NCBI RefSeq assembly: GCF_014897675.1
Contig: NZ_JABUXU010000012.1
Span: forward strand, 95,334-159,333
Origin: Advenella sp. FME57
GTDB lineage: Bacteria > Pseudomonadota > Gammaproteobacteria > Burkholderiales > Burkholderiaceae_B
Direction: 5' to 3'
Length of the DNA: 64,000 nucleotides
The notes under the pieces: generated by a model
Told to the model about the DNA's origin: nothing
Seen by the model: the letters and a program-made list of their open reading frames with translations, nothing else
Database searches by the model: none
Program-made: the position numbers and the translations under genes
In this document: positions 24,887 to 33,382 of the stretch, in pieces
Numbering within the stretch: the first letter of the stretch is position 1
How the letters are laid out: each line of letters opens with the position of its first letter

Positions 24887-26926
24887 TTAAAGACGCCACG
24901 TCAGGCGCATGCCCACTTCGCGCGGCGGACTGTATACGGTCACAAAGCCATTCTGATAACCAACGGCGTCATACTTTTTATTGGCGGCATTGTTGACGTA
25001 GGCTGCCACTTCCCAATTCTTGCCGGCATAGCCGGCCGTCAGATTGATCAGTCCGTAGCCATTGCGCTTGTATTTATTGGCTGCATCCAAATACACTTTG
25101 CCGGTGCCCACAACTTGCGCCTGCGCGTACCAGCCTTTTGAAGAGGTATAGCGTACGCCGGCATGGCCGCTCAGGTCAGGTGCAAAGGGATTACGTTTGC
25201 CCGAATAATCGGCCATGCCATCCTGAAAGCGTTCAAAGCGGGTGTGATTCCAGGCCAGGCCCGCATTGACGCGCCAACCCGGTGCCAGCATGTAGTCAAA
25301 ATCCAGCTCAATCCCTTTGGCGTTTGCAGCGGCAGCGCTGGTGATATACATCATGCCGGCAGTGGGCATTTGCATCACCTGCATGTCACGCACGGTCATG
25401 TAATAGGCTGCGATTGAATAGCGTCCGCGGCGGTTATCGAACGAACCCTTGAGCCCGGTCTCGTACGAGAGGGTTTTCTCCGGACTGTACGGCATAAAGT
25501 TGGCCGCAGGAGACACCACATTAAAGCCGCCGGTACGTATCCCCTTGGCAACGCTGATATACCATTGGTGGTCTGGCGTCATCTGATACTGCAATGCCAG
25601 CTTGGGAGAGAAATGTGTCCAGCCCTCGCTCATTTTCTGCTTGTCGTCAGGGGCAATTGAAACGTTGTTGCGCTCAATGCGCCCTCCCAGCGATACGGTC
25701 CACGCATCCGAAAGCGGGACGTTCCAATGCGTAAACAAGGCCAGCGAGCTGCCTTTTTGACCGACTTGCAGATGGCTGCTGCCCATCATCGTTTTTGAAA
25801 TATTGACCAGGTCATTGTCCTGCTTGTCCGCATACACGCCGACCAGCCAGTCTGCCTTGCCCGCCTTGCCTTCGATCCGCAGTTCCTGCGACAGATTGCG
25901 AAAGTGATGATCACGCCCAACATGAAGAACGTCCATGGGCATGAAGTCTGTGTCCTGCTGGACGCGATCCCGATAGTCGTTATAGGCGGTGATGGAGCGC
26001 AGCGTAAGCCCAGAGGCAAATTGATGCGAGGCGCTCAGCGAGAAAGTCTGGCCGACAGATTTGTTCCATCCCGCTGTTCCAGATGCCACTTCGTTGCGTT
26101 CGGCGCTGGGGCTGCCCCATAGGGCCGAACCATCATGAAACTCTTGCCGGGCATAACGCAAGACCACGTCGGTGGCCGGTGTCGGCGTCCAGCGCAGGCC
26201 GATGTTCAGGTTGCCGCGTTCGCGCCTGTCGTCTTTTTTTCCCGTATGGGAATTATTAATAAAGCCGTGCTGGCTGGACCAGCTACCGGAAATGGAACCA
26301 TACAGGGTATCTTGTGTAATCGGCTGGCTTAGCGAAAAACTGCCCGCACGCTTGGCGCGGCTTCCAAATTCACCGGATATCGCAGCTCTTGGAGTATTGT
26401 CCATGGGCTGGGTGTGAATGGATACCACACCGGCCTCGGCATTGCGTCCATACAAGGTCGATTGCGGGCCTCGCAGCACCTCAATGCGATCCAGGTCCAA
26501 AAAACTGTTTTCGAATCCCTGGGCCGTCAACGTGGGCACGCCATCGACCAGCATCAATACCGACGTAGACGAAGTATTAAAGTTTGCGGTTACGCCGCGC
26601 ATGACCGGCGAGTTCAGGCCCGACTGACCGAAGGGCTGAAAGGAAAGACCGGGCATGCGGCCCTCTAGCTGCTCCATGCGCTGGATGCCTGTCTGCTCGA
26701 TGTCCAGGCCGTCGATGACCGCAATACTTGCGGGCACCTGTTCCAGCAGACGGCTGGTTTTTTCTGCCGTTACCGTAATGGGGGCCAATTCCGTGGTCTG
26801 TTGCTGATGGGAGGGTGGCACACTCTGCGCCAGCGCCGGCACCGGTAATGTCCAAGCCGCGCAAATCGCTAACGCCGGCCAGGCGGCTTCACAATAGGAA
26901 GATCGGATTTTTCTCATCAATGACAC
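24887..26926 (-). CDS. TonB-dependent outer-membrane siderophore receptor
   Basis: A 679-residue receptor. It has a signal peptide to about residue 33 (PALAQ), a probable TonB box in ELAPITVTAEK, a plug domain (RMPGLSFQPFG, RIEVLRGPQSTLYGRNAEAGVV) and a 22-strand-type barrel ending in the typical aromatic C-terminus EVGMRLTWRL. It resembles the pesticin/yersiniabactin receptor group (FyuA-like). A Fur-box-like site lies 58 bp upstream. It is the first gene of the minus-strand uptake operon, followed by the methyltransferase and permease, and is presumably specific for the compound made by the facing operon. Confidence 0.92.
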   Translation of the reverse strand: MSLMRKIRSSYCEAAWPALAICAAWTLPVPALAQSVPPSHQQQTTELAPITVTAEKTSRLLEQVPASIAVIDGLDIEQTGIQRMEQLEGRMPGLSFQPFGQSGLNSPVMRGVTANFNTSSTSVLMLVDGVPTLTAQGFENSFLDLDRIEVLRGPQSTLYGRNAEAGVVSIHTQPMDNTPRAAISGEFGSRAKRAGSFSLSQPITQDTLYGSISGSWSSQHGFINNSHTGKKDDRRERGNLNIGLRWTPTPATDVVLRYARQEFHDGSALWGSPSAERNEVASGTAGWNKSVGQTFSLSASHQFASGLTLRSITAYNDYRDRVQQDTDFMPMDVLHVGRDHHFRNLSQELRIEGKAGKADWLVGVYADKQDNDLVNISKTMMGSSHLQVGQKGSSLALFTHWNVPLSDAWTVSLGGRIERNNVSIAPDDKQKMSEGWTHFSPKLALQYQMTPDHQWYISVAKGIRTGGFNVVSPAANFMPYSPEKTLSYETGLKGSFDNRRGRYSIAAYYMTVRDMQVMQMPTAGMMYITSAAAANAKGIELDFDYMLAPGWRVNAGLAWNHTRFERFQDGMADYSGKRNPFAPDLSGHAGVRYTSSKGWYAQAQVVGTGKVYLDAANKYKRNGYGLINLTAGYAGKNWEVAAYVNNAANKKYDAVGYQNGFVTVYSPPREVGMRLTWRL

Positions 26927-26983
26927 CTACAAATCTATACGCATTGCCGACGCGGCAAGAATATAAGATTGTAGATTTCAAGT

Positions 26984-27002
26984 GATAATGAGTCTTATTT
27001 AA
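26984..27002. promoter_or_regulatory. Fur-box-like site upstream of TonB receptor
   Basis: GATAATGAGTCTTATTTAA agrees with the Fur consensus at about 13 of 19 positions, with the best half GATAATGAG. It is placed where it would block the minus-strand receptor promoter. Together with the sites at 8365 and 13529 it supports iron control of the whole locus. Confidence 0.65.
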
Positions 27003-27118
27003 AGCGTATGAATTCTGGAGTAATTTATATGAAAGTCGTCATACCGGTAAAAGCGGGAACATAATCTGCTGGATTGGGTTGCTGCTGGATATCAAGCCGG
27101 GTCAACGGAAAAGGTAGC

Positions 27119-27571
27119 ATGCCGCGTTTATACTCCAGTATTCAATTTGCAAACCGGTATTTCGTCGTGAAGAAACATCAATCGTTTTCAGCACAGTCGC
27201 CTTGTCCTTGCGGCAGTTCAGCAAGCTATGAAAGCTGCTGCCAGCGCTGGCACCACGGCGCGCTTCGCCTTCTGGCGCCCGATGCGCAAACCCTTATGCG
27301 CAGTCGATACAGCGCCTTTGTGCTGGACGAGCTCGATTATCTGCTCGATACCTGGCACAGCAGCACCCGGCCAGCCTCGCTGGAACCGAATGCGCCGGGG
27401 ACAAAATGGCTGGGACTGGATGTACGGCGCCATATGCTGCAGGACAATGATCATGCCACGGTAGAGTTTGTCGCCCGATTCCGCCAGAACGGGCGCGCAA
27501 GCCGACAACATGAGATCAGCCGGTTTGTGCGGGAAGACGGACGGTGGTTTTATGTAGACGGGCAGGTCTAA
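27119..27571 (+). CDS. YchJ-family protein with SEC-C zinc motif
   Basis: About 150 residues. The N-terminal SEC-C motif CPCGSSASYESCC binds zinc and is followed by the YchJ core (TLMRSRYSAFVLDELDYLLDTWH) and a C-terminal EISRFVREDGRWFYVDG typical of the UPF0225 family. The start is uncertain: ATG 27119 has AAGG just upstream, GTG 27167 begins nearer the motif, and the frame is open to 27074. The molecular role of the family is not established. It is a single gene unrelated to its neighbours. Confidence 0.85.
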   Translation: MPRLYSSIQFANRYFVVKKHQSFSAQSPCPCGSSASYESCCQRWHHGALRLLAPDAQTLMRSRYSAFVLDELDYLLDTWHSSTRPASLEPNAPGTKWLGLDVRRHMLQDNDHATVEFVARFRQNGRASRQHEISRFVREDGRWFYVDGQV

Positions 27572-27966
27572 TCACCGGCTAACATATTGCGAAGATCAAT
27601 ATCCTTTGCCGCCAGACATTGACCTGCGACATGCCAGCTTGTCGACTTCGACTTTGGGCAAAGCAGAATGTGCGAATTCTGGGTATGTTTGCCACCCTGG
27701 AAAATATTCACAACGGGATACTCTTTAAGCCCCGCGATATGCCTGGCTACAGTTGGCGCGATAGCGCCCGTCGCCGACCAGTATAAATGAAGGGTTACCC
27801 GATTGCCATTCATGCAAAATGCGTGAGTCAACCCGCCAAAACACATGCAGATTTACCTGGGTCTGTTGGAAAATGGCGCTATAGCAAATCATTTGCCAAA
27901 AAGCGTTGCCCGGCGTGCCGGAACTTTTCTTGTTATTGCATTTTCTTGTTATTGGGTTCTGTTTTA
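27572..27966. other. Gap of 395 bp without a convincing gene
   Basis: A minus-strand frame at 27568-27846 (92 codons, start MCFGGLTHAFCMNG) is open but matches no family I recognise and has no good ribosome site. It could be a small hypothetical gene or chance. The rest is unremarkable DNA between ychJ and the 3-prime end of the LysR gene. Confidence 0.5.
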
Positions 27967-28854
27967 TTAACGCGTTTGCTGCCCGTATGCGTGCTCGTGC
28001 CTGACCAGACGACGCACGCCGCCGATAAACTGTTTTTCCAGAGTGCTAGGCGGCCCCTGTTCGCGGTAGATGGCGACCAGCTCGAGCGTGATGGGCGGGT
28101 CAAAATGAATGTATCGGGATTGATCCTCCAGGACGAACTTTGCCGTAAATTCATCGACAATCGCAAGCCGATCTTCATACTCAGCGATGGCGGCAGCTAC
28201 GTAATACGTTTCGACCTTGACTTGATTGGTAAATTGATTGGGGACAGCCATGGATTCTATGATGCGCGTCACCGGATCACCCTCAGAGTAGGTGATCAAT
28301 TTGCTGAAATCGACCTGGCGCGGGTCTTTTATGTGCCCGCTCTGCGGACCGGCAAGCACCATGTTCACTTTCGCAATGGTGGAGACCATGCAGTCCGGAT
28401 AGTCGTTCGGCTTGAAAGTGAACGCGATATTGATTTCGCGTGAACGCAACTTGCGGATCAGCTCCGATTCATGTCCCGTGGTTATTTCAATGTTGATATC
28501 CGGATATCTTTGCCGAATAAGCGACACGGCTCGCGGCATCAGGTGCAGGCCAAGGCTGGGCAGGCAGCCCAGTTTGAGCGAGCCTGCCGGATGCTGGTGA
28601 ATATTGGTCGCCAATGACCGGATATGCTCCAGCAGATGCATCATTTTTTCAATATCGGGGGCGAGCGACTGCGCCTCTGGCGTCAGTTTGAGCCGACCCT
28701 TTACCCGTTCAAAAAGCTGGAAACCCAGCTGTAGCTCAGCATGCCCCAGGGTTTTGCTGACTGCGGATTGTGAAATATTCAACAGGCGAGCCGCCCGGCT
28801 GACCGAGCCAGTGGTGCGTATGGCATGAAAAATTTCGATATGTCTGAGTTTCAC
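27967..28854 (-). CDS. LysR-family transcriptional regulator
   Basis: A 295-residue LysR protein starting MKLRHIEIFHAIRTTGSVSR, with helix-turn-helix AARLLNISQSAVSKTLGHAE at about 20-40 and an effector domain from about 90. The opening words resemble regulators of amino-acid and opine operons such as NocR/ArgP relatives. It diverges from the peptide-type ABC importer operon at 28997, and a 42-bp palindrome lies in the 142-bp shared promoter. It likely controls that operon in response to the imported peptide or amino-acid derivative. Confidence 0.9.
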   Translation of the reverse strand: MKLRHIEIFHAIRTTGSVSRAARLLNISQSAVSKTLGHAELQLGFQLFERVKGRLKLTPEAQSLAPDIEKMMHLLEHIRSLATNIHQHPAGSLKLGCLPSLGLHLMPRAVSLIRQRYPDINIEITTGHESELIRKLRSREINIAFTFKPNDYPDCMVSTIAKVNMVLAGPQSGHIKDPRQVDFSKLITYSEGDPVTRIIESMAVPNQFTNQVKVETYYVAAAIAEYEDRLAIVDEFTAKFVLEDQSRYIHFDPPITLELVAIYREQGPPSTLEKQFIGGVRRLVRHEHAYGQQTR

Positions 28855-28902
28855 CTGCGCTCCAGGGTATGAGTTTTATTCATGGATGATATAACTTTTT
28901 TC

Positions 28903-28944
28903 CTTTGCATGCTATTGCTATTGCCTGCACAATAGCCTGCAAAG
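28903..28944. promoter_or_regulatory. 42-bp imperfect palindrome in divergent promoter
   Basis: The left arm CTTTGC-AT-GCTATTG and the right arm CAATAGC-CT-GCAAAG are inverted copies (13 of 15 positions paired) around a 12-base centre. The element occupies the region between the LysR gene and the ABC operon, where a LysR tetramer would bind. It could also fold as a hairpin in the leader RNA. Confidence 0.6.
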
Positions 28945-28996
28945 AGCAGCATCTTCCCTATTTGCCATTTTTAGGTGTGTCACCCGGAGAGCCGTT

Positions 28997-30505
28997 ATGA
29001 TCAGATTTCGTTCCCTATTGAAAATGGGCATTGTCTTTGCCTGTGCGATGAATGTCGCCCACGCTGCGGCGGACCAGTTCCGCCTGGGCCTGTCAAAGGA
29101 TCTGCTCACGCTCGATCCGATTGCCTCTAGCGACAACCCGTCTATCTGGACGCAATTGCTGATTTACGATCAACTGGTGCGGCCCTCTGCCGATGGTACA
29201 GAAATAGTGGCCGGTCTGGCCGACCAGTGGGAAATCAGTCCGGATGGCAAAACCTACACATTTCATTTGCGGGAAAACGCCAAATTCAGTGATGGCCAGG
29301 CGGTAACGGCCGACGATGTGATTTTTTCCCTGAAGCGGGCTGCCGGAGAAACATCCGGCTGGGCCCGATTTTTCAAGCCCATTACCGGCTATGAAAAAGT
29401 TGACGACAGAACAGTAAAATTGAGTCTGGATGCGCCTTTTACGCCGATGCTAAATAACCTGGCGTTGTTTTCCGCATCCATATTGCCCGCAGCGCTACTG
29501 CAGAGCAAGGGCGAGGATTTTTTCAAGGCCCCCGTCGGCAGCGGGCCTTTCTCGCTCAAGGCCTGGGACAAGGGGCAACGCGTTTCCCTGGATAAAAACC
29601 CGAACTACTGGCAAGAGGGCAAGCCCGCTGTGGAGCACGCCACCCTGGAAATTATCGGCGACGATAATGCGCGCATTCTGAAACTGAAAGCCAACGAGCT
29701 GGATGCAGCCATGGATATTCCCTTTAACCAGGTGGCCATGCTGCAGAACGACCCCAATATCAAGACAGCCGTGGCCAAGGTGTTTCGCACCGACCTGGTG
29801 CAGCTCAATACCAGCAAAAAGCCATTTGATGACATTCGTGTTCGCCAGGCCTTGAACTACGCGGTCAATAAGCAAACGATTATTCAGGGGGTATTGAAGG
29901 GAAATGGCGAGCCGGCTTCGTCCTCTTTGCCCATCATGGCGCATCACAATACTGATATCCAGCCGTACCCCTATGATGTGGCCAAAGCTAAGCAATTGCT
30001 TGCTGAAGCCGGGCTGGCTGATGGTTTCAAGGCGACGCTGCTTGTACCATCGGGCAACGTTACTTCGCGGCAGGTGGGACAGGTGATCCAGAATGCCCTG
30101 AGCAAGATCGGCGTGACGATTCAGCTGCAAACCATCGAGAGCGGTTCTCAGTTTACGACGACCAAAGCCGGCAATTATGAAATGTCGCTTGCCTATACGA
30201 CCAGCGATACGATTGACCCTGACCAATTGATCGGCTTTACCGCCGTCAATCCCGAGCGGGCCAATGCCATGCATACGAACTGGAAAAGCGATCGGGTCAA
30301 CGAATTATATGCGCAAGAGCGCCAGACCCCTGAAGGCGCCGAACGCGGACGCATGTTCCAGGAGATCGAGGCGATCATTAATAAAGAAGTGCCGTTCATT
30401 TTCCTGTACCACCAGGGTGTGCCTTACGCCTACCGTTCTAATGTCGAAGGGTTCCAGGTGCTTCCCACATCAAACTACCGGCTTGAAGAGGTCCGGGTGA
30501 AGTAA
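28997..30505 (+). CDS. ABC transporter periplasmic peptide/solute-binding protein (SBP family 5)
   Basis: A 502-residue secreted protein with a signal peptide ending near AHA (residue 24). The family-5 solute-binding pattern follows: LLTLDPIASSDNPS, LADQWEISPDGKTYTFHLRE and VRQALNYAVNKQTI. It captures dipeptides, oligopeptides or related solutes in the periplasm for the permease genes that follow. A ribosome site GGAGAG lies 7 bases before the start. The stop codon falls inside the first unit of a 40-bp triplicated repeat. Confidence 0.93.
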   Translation: MIRFRSLLKMGIVFACAMNVAHAAADQFRLGLSKDLLTLDPIASSDNPSIWTQLLIYDQLVRPSADGTEIVAGLADQWEISPDGKTYTFHLRENAKFSDGQAVTADDVIFSLKRAAGETSGWARFFKPITGYEKVDDRTVKLSLDAPFTPMLNNLALFSASILPAALLQSKGEDFFKAPVGSGPFSLKAWDKGQRVSLDKNPNYWQEGKPAVEHATLEIIGDDNARILKLKANELDAAMDIPFNQVAMLQNDPNIKTAVAKVFRTDLVQLNTSKKPFDDIRVRQALNYAVNKQTIIQGVLKGNGEPASSSLPIMAHHNTDIQPYPYDVAKAKQLLAEAGLADGFKATLLVPSGNVTSRQVGQVIQNALSKIGVTIQLQTIESGSQFTTTKAGNYEMSLAYTTSDTIDPDQLIGFTAVNPERANAMHTNWKSDRVNELYAQERQTPEGAERGRMFQEIEAIINKEVPFIFLYHQGVPYAYRSNVEGFQVLPTSNYRLEEVRVK

Positions 30506-30608
30506 GCGAAACAAATCTAGGGTGAGCAGATCCCGGTAGAGTAAGCAATACGAACCCAGGGCTGAACAGGTCCGGGTAGAGTAAGCAAAACGATTCCAAG
30601 ATTGAACA
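30490..30608 (+). repeat. Three tandem copies of a 39-40 bp unit
   Basis: Units at 30490-30528, 30529-30568 and 30569-30608 share GGTCCGGGTAGAGTAAGC near the start and TGAACA (TGAGCA in the first) at the end. The first copy contains the last codons and stop of the binding-protein gene; the other two are non-coding duplicates. The array spaces that gene from the first permease gene. Confidence 0.8.
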
Positions 30609-30618
30609 GGAGTGGCTT

Positions 30619-31557
30619 GTGATTTTGCGTTTTATTGTCTTGCGGTTGGTGCAGTTAATCCCGGTGTTGCTGGGCATCACCATCCTGGCTTTTCTGCTTT
30701 TGCGGGTGATGCCCGGAGACCCGGCAACGCTGTTGCTGGGTAGCCGTGGCACCGCCGAAGATATAGCGCAATTGCAACGGCAGCTCGGTCTGGATAAGCC
30801 GTTGATAATCCAGTATTTTCAGTTTTTGGTCAATTGCCTGAAGGGCGATTTTGGCACGTCTATCGCTTTCAAGTCATCTGTGGGACCATTGATTTTTGAG
30901 CGTCTGTGGGTCACGCTCGCGCTGGTCGGCTATAGCACCGTTATTGCGATTGTGTTGACCATACCACTGGCTTTCCTGGCTGCGCTGCGCAAGAACTCGC
31001 CGACCGACAACCTGATCAAGTTTTTGTTCATTTGCTTTATGTCTATGCCGGCCTTCTGGCTTGGCATTTTGCTTGTGCTGGTATTCTCGGTCTATATCCC
31101 GATCTTTCCGGTGTCGGGCTTAAATAGTGGATTTTCTGGTCTTTTGCACTCGCTGTTTCTCCCTGCCTTGGTGATTGCATTGAGTACGGCGGCGCTAACG
31201 GTTCGCTCCCTCAGAAGTTCGATTATTGCGGTTCTCAATGCCGACTACATTGATACTGCCTACGCCAAAGGCATGAGCCGCATGCAGATTTTGCGGCGTC
31301 ATGTCTTTCGCAACTCGCTGCTCTCGACAATCTCGGTGCTCGGAGTGCATACCAGTTGGGTGATCGGCGGCACAGTTGTGATTGAAGCCGTGTTTGCGCT
31401 GCCGGGCCTGGGCGGGCTGATGGTTTCGTCCATTGCTGCACGGGATTATCCCATGGTGCAGGGGCTGACGGTGACCTTTGCAGTACTGGTAGTTCTGATC
31501 AACCTGGCGGCAGATCTGGCTTATGTCGCGGCCGACCCAAGGGTGGAACTATCATGA
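30619..31557 (+). CDS. ABC transporter permease, DppB/OppB type
   Basis: A 312-residue inner-membrane protein starting at GTG with AGGAG upstream. It has six hydrophobic segments. The DppB N-terminal signature ITILAFLLLRVMPGDPA is followed by the long periplasmic loop, and the EAA coupling loop DTAYAKGMSRMQILRRHVFRN lies near residue 210. It forms the translocation pore with the next gene product. Confidence 0.94.
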   Translation: MILRFIVLRLVQLIPVLLGITILAFLLLRVMPGDPATLLLGSRGTAEDIAQLQRQLGLDKPLIIQYFQFLVNCLKGDFGTSIAFKSSVGPLIFERLWVTLALVGYSTVIAIVLTIPLAFLAALRKNSPTDNLIKFLFICFMSMPAFWLGILLVLVFSVYIPIFPVSGLNSGFSGLLHSLFLPALVIALSTAALTVRSLRSSIIAVLNADYIDTAYAKGMSRMQILRRHVFRNSLLSTISVLGVHTSWVIGGTVVIEAVFALPGLGGLMVSSIAARDYPMVQGLTVTFAVLVVLINLAADLAYVAADPRVELS

Positions 31558-32393
31558 ACGCAATATTGAGTGGCTGGCGCAGTAGCAGGCTGGCGCAGAA
31601 TTATTCTTTGTGGGCCGGTCTTGCCCTGTTCATTTTCCTGATCCTGGTCACTTACGTGGTTCCAGCGGTATTCAAGATTGACACGTCTGAAATCAATTTT
31701 GATAGCAGCCTGCAGGGCCCGACATTGCAATATCTGTTCGGCACCGACGACTTGGGTCGGCCGGTGTTTTGGCGGGCAATTGAAGCGCTCAAGACAGATC
31801 TTGAGATTGTTGCGGTTTGCGTGTTAATTCCATTTGTGACTGGCTCGCTGATCGGGCTGGTTTCAGGCTATGTTGGCGGCTGGTTTGATACGCTGATCAT
31901 GCGCATTGTAGATATTGTGTGGGCTTTCCCGTTTTATGTGCTGGTTATCGCGATTGTCGGCTCGCTTGGCCCTAGTACTCAGAACATGTACCTGGCCTTT
32001 ACGCTGGTAGTCTGGATTTCTTTTGCGCGGATTGTGCGCGGCGAAGTGCTGCTGGTCAAGACCACAGAATATGTTCAGTCGGCCAGGGTAATGGGATACA
32101 GCCACTTGCGAATACTGTTCCTGCACATTCTTCCCAATGTTATTACGCCTGCTATTGTGTTCATGATGGCCGATGTTGTCCTGACGATTCTGGCGGTAAC
32201 CTCCCTGGGGTTTCTGGGCCTGGGGATCCAGCCGCCCACACCGGAGCTGGGCGTCATGATTGCCGAAGGCCGCAACTACATATTCGATGCGTGGTGGATT
32301 TCTGTGTTTCCCGGCATCATGATCATTTATATCGGCGTGACGTTTTCCCTGCTGGGCGACGGCATCGATAATCAGCTCAGGGTGAAATTATGA
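31554..32393 (+). CDS. ABC transporter permease, DppC/OppC type
   Basis: A 279-residue partner permease. FGTDDLGRPVFWR near residue 62 is the DppC hallmark, and the EAA loop SARVMGYSHLRILFLHILPN lies near residue 180. It overlaps the DppB-type gene by ATGA and the following ATPase gene by ATGA, indicating a tightly coupled operon. Confidence 0.94.
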   Translation: MNAILSGWRSSRLAQNYSLWAGLALFIFLILVTYVVPAVFKIDTSEINFDSSLQGPTLQYLFGTDDLGRPVFWRAIEALKTDLEIVAVCVLIPFVTGSLIGLVSGYVGGWFDTLIMRIVDIVWAFPFYVLVIAIVGSLGPSTQNMYLAFTLVVWISFARIVRGEVLLVKTTEYVQSARVMGYSHLRILFLHILPNVITPAIVFMMADVVLTILAVTSLGFLGLGIQPPTPELGVMIAEGRNYIFDAWWISVFPGIMIIYIGVTFSLLGDGIDNQLRVKL

Positions 32394-33382
32394 ATGCGGC
32401 AGCAGAGCAGGTGCTGCAGGTGGAGAACCTGCATGCGGGCTTTGGCCAGCGTGGCCGAGCACAAATGGCTATTGAAGGAGTGACATTCCAGGTAAAAAAG
32501 GGCCGGGTGTTCGGGCTGGTCGGAGAGTCCGGATGCGGCAAAAGTACCACCTGTCGTTCGATTATTCGCTTGTTCGGCGGCTCGCCGTTTGTGATTGAAC
32601 AAGGGCGTATTCTCTTTGACGGCAAAGATCTGGCAGCCATGGACGACCAGCAATTGGCAGGCATTCGGGGTCGAAAGATCTCCATGATTTTCCAGGATCC
32701 CATGACAGCGCTGAACCCGACAATGCGGGTGGGCGATCAGGTGGCCGAAATTGTACGGCGCAATCATGTCGGCCTGTCATCGACCCAGGTCCGCGAAAAA
32801 GTGGTGGGGCTGTTGCGGGAAGTGGGCATTACCTCGCCCGAGCGTCGTTTCAGTGCCTGGCCGCATGAGTTAAGCGGTGGCCTGCGCCAGCGGGTGCTGA
32901 TTGCCATGGCCCTGTCCTGTGCGCCACAGTTGCTTATTGCCGATGAGCCCACGACGGCGCTGGATGTGACGATTCAGGCGCAGGTCCTGCGGCTGCTGCA
33001 CGATCTGCGTGAACGCATAGGCATGTCGGTCCTGTTGGTCACGCATGATCTGGGCGTTGTGGCCCAGCATTGTGACGATATGGCGGTAATGTACGCAGGG
33101 AAGATTGTGGAAAGCGGTAGTGTGGCCGAGATTTTCGCCAATCCACGCCATCCCTATACCCGTGCGCTTCTTAATGCGCTGCCGGCGCATGTTGATCCCG
33201 AGCATAAGCTGGAGCCCATTCCGGGCGAACCTCCGGCCGCCGGACAGTATCCGGCGGGATGCCGTTTCCATCCCCGTTGCAGGTTTGCGATTGACCGATG
33301 TCATAACGAGATTCCTGATAATGAACAACTGACCCGCGAGCATGCGTGCGCCTGTCATCGCAAGGAGGAAATATTGTGGTAA
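32390..33382 (+). CDS. ABC transporter ATP-binding protein, DppD/OppD type
   Basis: A 330-residue ATPase with Walker [10 protein letters not shown] (about 46-54), signature LSGGLRQRV near 162, Walker [13 protein letters not shown], and the C-terminal oligopeptide-transport extension with the cysteine set [10 protein letters not shown]. It energises import together with the DppF-type protein. Confidence 0.94.
   Translation: MNAAAEQVLQVENLHAGFGQRGRAQMAIEGVTFQVKKGRVFGLVGESGCGKSTTCRSIIRLFGGSPFVIEQGRILFDGKDLAAMDDQQLAGIRGRKISMIFQDPMTALNPTMRVGDQVAEIVRRNHVGLSSTQVREKVVGLLREVGITSPERRFSAWPHELSGGLRQRVLIAMALSCAPQLLIADEPTTALDVTIQAQVLRLLHDLRERIGMSVLLVTHDLGVVAQHCDDMAVMYAGKIVESGSVAEIFANPRHPYTRALLNALPAHVDPEHKLEPIPGEPPAAGQYPAGCRFHPRCRFAIDRCHNEIPDNEQLTREHACACHRKEEILW

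Noticed and set aside
27568..27846. Minus-strand open frame of 92 codons after ychJ
   Set aside because: No family resemblance, no clear ribosome site, and overlap with the ychJ stop; kept only as a note on the gap.
27787..28443. Plus-strand frame of 218 codons
   Set aside because: Largely antisense to a clear LysR gene; its translation shows no domain.
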